From: Hymenobacter cellulosilyticus
Lineage (GTDB): Bacteria; Bacteroidota; Bacteroidia; Cytophagales; Hymenobacteraceae
Length of the DNA: 64,000 bases
Direction: 5' to 3'
NCBI RefSeq assembly: GCF_022919215.1
Contig: NZ_CP095046.1
Span: 1,106,501-1,170,500, forward strand
In this document: positions 57,001 to 64,000 of the stretch, piece by piece
Numbering within the stretch: the first letter of the stretch is position 1
Layout: each line of letters opens with the position of its first letter
Notes under the pieces: generated by a model
Databases searched by the model: none
Seen by the model: only the letters and a program-made list of their open reading frames with translations
What the model was told of the DNA's origin: nothing
Program-made: the position numbers and the translations under genes

Positions 57001-59568
57001 GGGTCATTGTCGAAGTTATAGTCATCATAATAGGAAGCCGTCAGAACCTGATACTGCGTGAAGCGGCCTTGCGCCGACAGCTGCGGATACGCTTGGCTGA
57101 GCGTATAATGCTGGGGATTTGTGGAAGCCGCCGTGCGCTGCTCGTATTGCGTGAGGGTTCGGTTGGCTTCAGCCTGCAGAGAGTCTTGTCGGGCGGCGCG
57201 GGTGCATAGCCCCGTGATAACCGGGCGGCCCAGGTCATCATACTTCGTAAATGACCACTGGTGGCGCTGGCGCTGGGATGCATCCTGACTTAGTATAACC
57301 CGGTCGAGCTGGTCGTACACCATCTGCGTTTCGCCCCGGGTGCCAGGTACCTGTTTGGCTAGCAAGCGGCCCCGGTCATCGTAGCAGTAGCGGAAAAGCA
57401 GGTTCTCGACTGCGGCAGTCATGCGCCACTGCTGCCGACGAAGTAATGCTACGGCTTTGGGGGCAATACAGCGCGCAGGTGGTTGAAATCATCGTAGACA
57501 TAGTACGTATCCAGCCATTCGGGAGCGAGTTGTCCTTGCTTGGGAATGCCAGTTTCAACTCGCTTTAGAACCACCTGGTTTTGCCTGTCCAGAAATTCGA
57601 AGGAGCGGGCGTGCTGCTCATTGCGGGTTTCCTTAACCCACAGTTCTCCCGCAGCATACGCGCCATGCGGGAGCAAATCGGCTGCCTGACTTCCGTACCC
57701 AGCCGAATAGCGCTGCACGGCATCAGCCGCCGTGTTGGGACGTTCGTTCAGGGTTACTACATGGTCGGTGGCTAATTGCCAAGCCTCACCAGGAGAAGCC
57801 TGGGCAACAATTCGGCTCAAGGGAGACGTGTCGAAGGCCGATTCGCTGTAGGGCACCCCCGTGCGGGCTACTCCGTTGGCGGCGGGTGTAGTATCGTGGT
57901 AGAATTCGTACTGTTCCTGCAGTGCATTAGGCCGGAAAATACCCAGGGAACCACCCGGGTTGGCAGCCGTGTACGGCAAGTAGGTTTTGGGCTGCCGGCC
58001 TAGGGCATCGTACGCTACTGGTTGCACAATGTCGCGTCGTTGGGGCGACTCCTGTCGCAGCACCGTTTGCATCGGCCGGGCCAGGCCGTCTATATACTGT
58101 GTCTTAACCTGTACCGAATCAACCGCAGCGCGCATCAGCTCTTGCGCATCCTGGATTGCCACGCGGGCCTGATACGTGCGCACGTAGTTTACATACAGCG
58201 AATCAGGACTGCCGTTAAGGGGCTTGGGCGCGAGTAGGTCGGTCAGTGCAGCTTGGGTTTCGGTATCTACGGGCAGGTTTTCAGCCAAGGGCTGGTAAGG
58301 CAGGATAGATAGATACCGGGGCGCGTATACAGGTATTGGTATTGACCCCAGGAAGTAACAAGATCATTCCAGACCCGCACCCGATATAACCCGCCTTGAG
58401 CAGAAGTAGCACGTGTAATGGTAAGCGTTGTATCCGTAGCACCAGGAATATCGACCCAGGCGCCGCCAATTTCCCGTTCCCACTGGTAGCGGTTGCGGGT
58501 GCCAGTCATGCTTCCATGGAGCGTTTTGGTAGTACCTGATAAGCAGCGAAGGGTATCAGCCGGCAGCGTTTGCTGACTGGAATATTCAAATTGGAGAGGC
58601 CAGGGGCGTCCGATTTCCTGGAAGTTGGGCTCGATAGAGCCAAATTCCAAGAAGTTGTTCTGGACCAGCAAAAAGCCGGGAATGTTGGTTTTTCCAGCCC
58701 AGGAAGGAATACTAATCAAGGCGTTGTGACTAGCAATTAGCCGGTTCAAATAAGGTAAGTTGGTCAACTCAGCCGGCATACTTCCCTGCAGTTGGTTATG
58801 ACTCAAATCGAGTTGGGTGAGATTGAAGCACTGACCGAGCTCGGCTGGAATACTGCCACTGAATTGATTATGGTCTAAAAGGCAATAGACTAGATTCTCC
58901 AGAAAGCGCACGGAGCTAGGAATAGGACCTGTAAATTGGTTACGGCTCAAGTCTAGATGGAAGAGAGACTTCATTTGGCCTAATGTCTCGGGTACAGAGC
59001 CTCTAAGTTGGTTACCGGCCAAGAGTAGCTGGTTGATTGGCAGCAAGGTTAGCTCTACTGGGATGGTCCCTGAAAGCCGATTGAACCTTAGATCCAGCAC
59101 CACCAGGTCGCGGCAGCCGCTCAGCTGCCGTGGTATTCGTCCGGAAAATTGACAGGCATTTAGTTCCAGCCTGTATAATCCAGTTTGCCCTAGCGAAATA
59201 GGAATAGATCCGCCAAGCCCGGTATTATTACTTAGAGTTAAATAGTGCAGGCCGGTAAGCAGCCCCAGGCTAGCAGGCAGGGAGCCGGTTAGACCATTGG
59301 CGGGCAGATGCAGAGTCTTAATGTCACCATTGTCGAGCTGCACGCCAGTCCAGGAGTCAGCCTCAGTCAGCGTTGTGCCCGTAAGCCAGTTCTCCCGGTT
59401 TGTCCAATTGGGGCCATCGGTGGCGTAATAAAACTGCCGTAATACCCGGAGCTCGGTACTATCAGGCACTTGGCCTTCGTAAGGAGAAACTTGGGCTACG
59501 GTGTGCTCAATACCCGTTAGCAGGAAAAGTAGGGTTAGCAAAAAAGCGAAAGTAGAAGGTACACGCAT
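54066..59568 (-). CDS. LRR-Ig-DUF6443-RHS polymorphic toxin-like protein (five one-base frameshifts)
   Basis: About 1,830 residues when one base is restored in each of the G runs at 58318-58321, 57459-57463, 56146-56148, 55462-55464 and 55282-55284. Order: signal peptide (MRVPSTFAFLLTLLFLLTG), plant-type LRRs (about 60-300, LPANGLTGSLPASLG, LDLSRNQFTGPIPSSV), an Ig-like part (about 345-410), PRYLSILPYQPLAENLP, DUF6443 (about 450-580, VQVKTQYIDGLARPMQTV), YD repeats (about 715-1145), the RHS core hallmark WRFYDPQIGRWHVTDPDAE (about 1573) and a 225-residue variable tip. The start at 59568 fits the signal peptide. Similar proteins deliver a C-terminal toxin to neighbours. Confidence 0.8.
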
Positions 59569-59624
59569 ACAGGCCACAGATTAAATGGAGGCGGTTGAAC
59601 CAAAATAGAAGGGGCAGGAAAGAG

Positions 59625-62600
59625 CTACGGGCGGGCGTAGTGGTACTCCTGCTGCGTCAGAATATTGCCCTGCTCATCCCGAATGCGCTGCAGCCGGCCC
59701 AGGTCGTCATACTCATAGCTAGAGGTGCGGCCATTTGCATCCGTTTGGGAGGTCATACCAGTAAGCGGATCGTGGGTGTAGGTCGTGAGCTGGGAGCCGA
59801 CCGGATGCAGCCGAAGCTCATCAAGGCGCACGGCCTGCCCGCTCGCTAAGGTTACTATGTTGCGAGCGGCAGCTAGCTTCAGGATGCCGGTATACAAACG
59901 GAAGCCGCTGGAGTCGGTTGGCCCCGTTGCTTGAACAGCATTAGGCAGCAGCACTCCATTCTGAGAGATGCTGGGTGCCCCTGTGGCCCAGAAGGAAAGT
60001 TGGTAGTCGCCAGAGGGCAGTGAATCGCAGCTTACCGAGCTATAGAGCTGATAACACCGCTGCCCCGTATGCCCGCCAGCAGTTACATCGAAGCGCAGGT
60101 GGCGCCAGCGGCTGGGGCAGTTCGGCTCGAAGCTAGTATAGGCCAATTGGTTTTGAGTGGCGTTTAGAGCTCGGGCCACGGGCTGCGTCGCATTATAACC
60201 CCACAGGAAACTTTGTGGGCCGGCTTGGGTCTGGCGCGCTTGCAGAATATTGCCACTTACATCAAATAGCTCATAAGTAAGCGTTGGGCGGTAGCGGCGG
60301 TCCTGCACAAAACTTCCGTTACTGATAGCCGATGTAGTAAACTGCGCCAAGGGAATAGGGGCAGTAGGCTGTAGGACAAAATCCTGGTGGGGAAAGTCGC
60401 CGAGGTACTGCGCCAGCTTACCACCAAGCAGATAGGTCGTGTTCTCCTTTTTTATCCATTGCTGCTGCTCAATGATATCGGTAAGAATATGACGCCGGGC
60501 TAAAGACTTCAGCCCGAGAGCTAGTGCACTAGAAACATTCGTGGTGTCATAATCCAAGGCGTATAGCTGCCTGGTGGTGGTGGTGTCGCCCGAGCTGACC
60601 AGGGTTTGGGTGCGGGTAAGCTGAGCGTGTTTGGGGTTGTCGTATTTATAGAAGGTTTTGACTACCTGACTTTGGGTGCTGTCTAAGGAATTATAGCTGT
60701 ATTCATCTTTCTGGTACAAGTAGCTCCACGTGGACAGGTACTTGAAGGATTGCAGTATCCATTCAGAAGGAACCACGGTCGGAATCTTGATTCCGGACGC
60801 GAAGAACTCGGGCGCTGCAGGACGATATTGAGACCAATTGCGTGCGTTTCATTGGGCCGTGTGGGCAAGGTATAATAGCTGCAGTCTTCACATTTCCCGT
60901 TGCCCGGCGGCGTGTAGTTGTGGTAATAGTGGTTGACTGTGCGGTGGAGGGGCTGATAGCCAGTGCCGTCTTTTTTTCGGGCATACTGGGTTACTTGCAG
61001 GGGTAAGCCACGCTGCCAGTCGAAGCTGGTAGCAGGTGTAAACGGGTAGCCATGTCCATAATAAGCCTCGTCTTCCTTCCACGAGAAGGTATGGTGGGTC
61101 ATGCCATGTTGGCCCGTCTTATCCTTGAAAACTTGGACGGAGGTATACGCCACATTGCCACCCTGAATATTGCCGAGTGGCTCAATGCTGTTGGATGATT
61201 GGGCAACGTAGCGGCACTCGCCTTCCACTACGCTTTGGTTCAGGACAGAATAGCGGTTTTCGACAGTGAAGTACGAGTACTCTGGTATAGACTGAATGCG
61301 GCCACTCGACTGAGTGGAATCTTGTAAGGGGCTATAGCGGTAGCGCTGTCGCAGAGGCTCCGTATCATTTTTACTCGCATAGCTGCGAATTTCCCGAATG
61401 CGCAGCCCACCGGCCAGACCAATCGTATCCGGTCTTTGCCTAGTAACTGCCTCGGTCCATAAAAGGCGGAAGTAATCGTTCGGGCAGTAGCCGATGGCGG
61501 TAGCAGTCAGGATGTAATCCCCTGGGGCTAGCTCTAGTTCTTCGGTAACATCTTTGTCATGCTCATTTATAATACCAAAGCTCCTACGGTAATTATTGGG
61601 CCCTTGTAATTCTACTCGAAACTGTGGCGATTGCTGTGGAATATTGTAGCCACAACCCATCCGGTAAAGGGCATAGGTAGAATATGGCTGAATAGTGGTA
61701 GGAACAGTAAAGGTTATTGTCGTATCCTTCACATCGCTGGGTCCCGGCGTTATATCACTGTCCTGGCCGGCAAAGAACGTGACAGGTTGATTTTCAACGT
61801 AACGTATGGCCGGGCCGGCAGCGTGACGATAGGTGTTAGGCTCAAACACGTATTCGGTCCAGCCACCGGTCGGATAACGCAAGGATTTGATAATGCCGGT
61901 TTGCATCATTTCCACGTGGGGCTTCCGGTTGCCGCCGGTAGTGAATCCTCTATCTGCCTCCTTCGGTAGTAAAGTGCCTTGCTGGTCGTTGAAGTAACCC
62001 AGTGATCCTGAGCATGGCTTAGACGAGAGGGGAAAGGTAGATCCTCCCGGTATTTAATAAGATAGCTCGGCTTGCCTCTCTCCGTAACACTGATCAGCTT
62101 GAGCCGATATTCCGGTGAGACTTCTGCCTCCCCGGTCTGGAAACAGTCAGATTGAGCTTGCGGAAGGTTGAAATACCCAAAGTTCAAATCAAAGTGCTGA
62201 ACAGTACTGCCTTTGTGTACCCGAATTTGCTTTAGCGCTTTGGTTCGGGGTAGGTCAGCTCGGTTGCAGGAGCTATAAACAAACTCCACAAAGTCGCCAC
62301 GGCTAGAGCGTATGGTGCTTAGTCGCAGGCCTAGCACCCGGGTTTTGTTTTCTGTGTACGTCGGTGGCTTGTCGGCACAGCCCGGCACGCTGCCAGAGGT
62401 GCGGTAACGGGTATAGCTGCCTAGGCTATTGTAGCCATACGTGAGTGTATCATAAGTTAGCGTGATGCTCTCGTGGTTAGGCGTCTCGACTCGCGACAGA
62501 TAAAAGACCGTGGCTCGGGGGTATATTCATCCTGGGGTGTGGAGTGCCCACCATACCGAATAATGTAGGTAGTGGCTACCTCCTGTTCTTGGAAGTAAAA

Positions 62601-63271
62601 CCGATTGCCTTTTTCGTCAACGATGGTATAGCCGTTCTGTCGCTCAATAGTGATAGGCTCATAGGGTACCGGGTGCGTATTGCCTTCCTGGGTATGAAAG
62701 AATTTTCCGCTCCGGCCGCACATGCTGTAGTAGTACAGATCGGGCTGGGTATCGAAGCTGGAAGTAAAGTTGAAGGCTGGCGTTCCGGCCGGCGACGTAC
62801 CTGTAGCCCGCATGCAGAATAGGTAGTCATTGCTGCCGTAAAGCGGTGCCAAGGGTCGGTCTTTGGGAATCGGCCAAGCCCCATTGCAATAGCCCGTCGG
62901 TGAAAAGTCATCCTTGCCCAGTACGGTCGAGGAGATACTGCCTCCAGCCTGCAAAGCCCATCCTAGCCCCACGGAACTAGCTATTTCCGAAACCCGAACT
63001 CCCCCGCATGATAGTTCAGGCTGATAGGCAGTGAGAGGCCTCGCAGCTTCACTTCGTAGATAGGAATTGTAATGCTGGGCACCCCAGAGTAAAGGCTAAC
63101 GGGAATTTCTGAGAACTTGCCTAGGGCTGCCGCCTCCGGTGGAGGTGGCGTACCGGCACTGAGACGCTCCGTCATTTGAGCCACAAGAGGGTGCTCAAAA
63201 ACGAATAAAAGAATGATGAATAGCCAAAAAGATCTAATGGCTAGTTGTTTAGAGTAAAAAAGTGCGCTCAT
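59625..63271 (-). CDS. YD-repeat (RHS-like) secreted protein upstream of the toxin gene (four one-base frameshifts)
   Basis: About 1,216 residues when bases are restored at 63001-63005, 62517-62521, 61918-61921 and 60810-60812. The ATG at 63271 gives a signal peptide (MSALFYSKQLAIRSFWLFII..., cleavage after VAQ). The N-terminal part has FSEIPVSLYSGVPSITIPIYEV, LPISLNYHAG and VGLGWALQAGGSIS, typical of Bacteroidota RHS openings. The C-terminus has YD repeats (TDANGRTSSYEYDDLGRLQRI, RDEQGNILTQQEYHY) and stops without an RHS core or toxin tip. It ends 57 bp before the LRR-RHS gene, so the two are probably cotranscribed. Confidence 0.78.
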
Positions 63272-63566
63272 AAGATGCTTCAGTAAGGACAAACTGATTC
63301 TGCCTAAGGCCCATGCCATAGGAGTTATGATGCAGATAGGTAGAGCAGGAAGGGGCGGAGCGGCGTACGAATAGCCGCGGAGCTCCGCTGGCCAGGCGAA
63401 GCGGTATTAAGTATGAGGTTTTACCGGACGCCTAAAAGCGCTGTAGGTAAAGGACAAGCAATAGAAAAGGTCTTGGTGCAGCAGACCCTTTCGAATAAAT
63501 CACCTAGCAGTAGCAGGTTAATACTTGCATAGGGTAGGGCGGATAGGCATATTTGTTAAGCGTAAT

Positions 63567-63600
63567 GGATACAATTTTATTCTTAATTTGAATAGTATCC
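63567..63600. promoter_or_regulatory. AT-rich palindromic region between the RHS locus and the HTH gene
   Basis: GGATAC (63567-63572) and GTATCC (63595-63600) are inverted around an AT-rich 22-bp centre. The gap 63272-63632 between divergent genes has no coding frame. Half-sites 28 bp apart on centre could bind a dimeric regulator such as the adjacent XRE protein. Confidence 0.35.
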
Positions 63601-63632
63601 AAATTTTGAATTAATTTTTTGCATAATTTTTA

Positions 63633-64000
63633 ATGGACTGGATTCCTGCCAAGCTGCGCACTATTCGTCAGGAATTCAACATGACCCAGCTAGAAATAGC
63701 CCAGGCTAGCGGATTATCCCAGCGCGACATCAGCCAGTTGGAGAACGGCCGCAAGGAGGGCCTGCCCAAGGAGTTTATTCACTTTCTGCATACCCGGGGC
63801 GTAGACCTTAACTGGCTATTCGCCGACCCAGCCGCCGAAACCGCACCCGCTACTAGTGCTTCTGCCGGAGCTCCAGCGAAATATTCTGTCCCAGAGTCTT
63901 CCACCAGCATGGCGGCGGAAGACCGGGCAGGCTACGGCCGGGTTCCTGGTGGCAGCCCGGTAGCAGACGGTCCGGCTGAACTGCGGCTGGTAGCTCAAGA
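63633..64000 (+). CDS. XRE-family helix-turn-helix regulator (partial, runs off the window)
   Basis: ATG 63633: MDWIPAKLRTIRQEFNMTQL then EIAQASGLSQRDISQLENGRK, an XRE/Cro-type HTH at about residues 5-60, followed by GLPKEFIHFLHTRGVDLNWLF, a common C-terminal flank of phage-like repressors. A Pro/Ala/Ser-rich linker starts at about 75. At least 122 residues; the 3' end lies outside. It diverges from the RHS locus with an AT-rich gap of about 360 bp. Confidence 0.85.
   Translation, partial: MDWIPAKLRTIRQEFNMTQLEIAQASGLSQRDISQLENGRKEGLPKEFIHFLHTRGVDLNWLFADPAAETAPATSASAGAPAKYSVPESSTSMAAEDRAGYGRVPGGSPVADGPAELRLVAQ

Noticed and set aside
54066..63271. Programmed ribosomal frameshifting in the RHS genes
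   Set aside because: The breaks are at nine different G/C runs without slippery heptamers or a common signal, and the same kind of break affects housekeeping genes.

Overview
The window looks like chromosomal DNA of a GC-rich Bacteroidota, most likely Cytophagales/Hymenobacteraceae (Hymenobacter-like). The reasons are Bacteroidota-restricted families (DUF4270, DUF4293, DUF4476, DUF1573 lipoprotein, PorE-like OmpA protein, DUF6443/RHS proteins), TAnnTTTG -7 promoter boxes, a bacterial GGGP synthase and a NusB with a long N-terminal extension. Most of it is ordinary core genome with short intergenic gaps, many strong hairpin terminators and five tRNA genes (Phe, Pro x2, Val x2).

Layout. 1-5.4 kb (mostly minus): start of gltX, a small membrane protein, RidA, glmS, a DUF4270 lipoprotein and a stand-alone glycogen-synthase N-terminal domain. 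5.5-9.1 kb (plus): panC-panD-UPF0104 flippase-like protein-rfaE2-membrane zinc peptidase. 9.4-16.7 kb: acyl-CoA dehydrogenase, AraC regulator, GGGP synthase operon, DnaJ-TPR protein, GT25 glycosyltransferase, a gene-free AT-rich stretch and tRNA-Phe. 16.8-26.3 kb: membrane Fe-S oxidoreductase pair, PorE-like protein, DUF4476 protein, thiolase, acetyltransferase, truA. 26.4-33.0 kb: two ABC exporter half-subunits that look like the two complementary halves of one MdlAB-type heterodimer, flanking outer-membrane proteins and two tRNA-Pro genes. 33.2-53.6 kb: amino-acid dehydrogenases, nusB, NAD-isocitrate dehydrogenase, yajC, a YbbR-domain protein, coaE, two membrane glycosyltransferases, a TerB-like protein, MscS, ArsR, hemA, an orphan histidine kinase and an AttH/CrtC-like protein.

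53.7-64 kb is the accessory region. On the minus strand it holds a roughly 1,200-residue YD-repeat protein, then a roughly 1,830-residue LRR-Ig-DUF6443-RHS protein with an AT-rich variable C-terminal tip. That gene is joined by an ATGA overlap to a small exported protein, which is the arrangement of a polymorphic toxin and its immunity protein. An XRE-type HTH gene diverges from the locus and runs off the window.

Data quality matters here. I count 35 apparent one-base losses in 21 genes. Every one lies in a run of G or C, including in housekeeping genes such as panC, yajC and rfaE2. I therefore treat these genes as intact in the organism and report joined extents. Two families of intergenic inverted repeats recur through the window.
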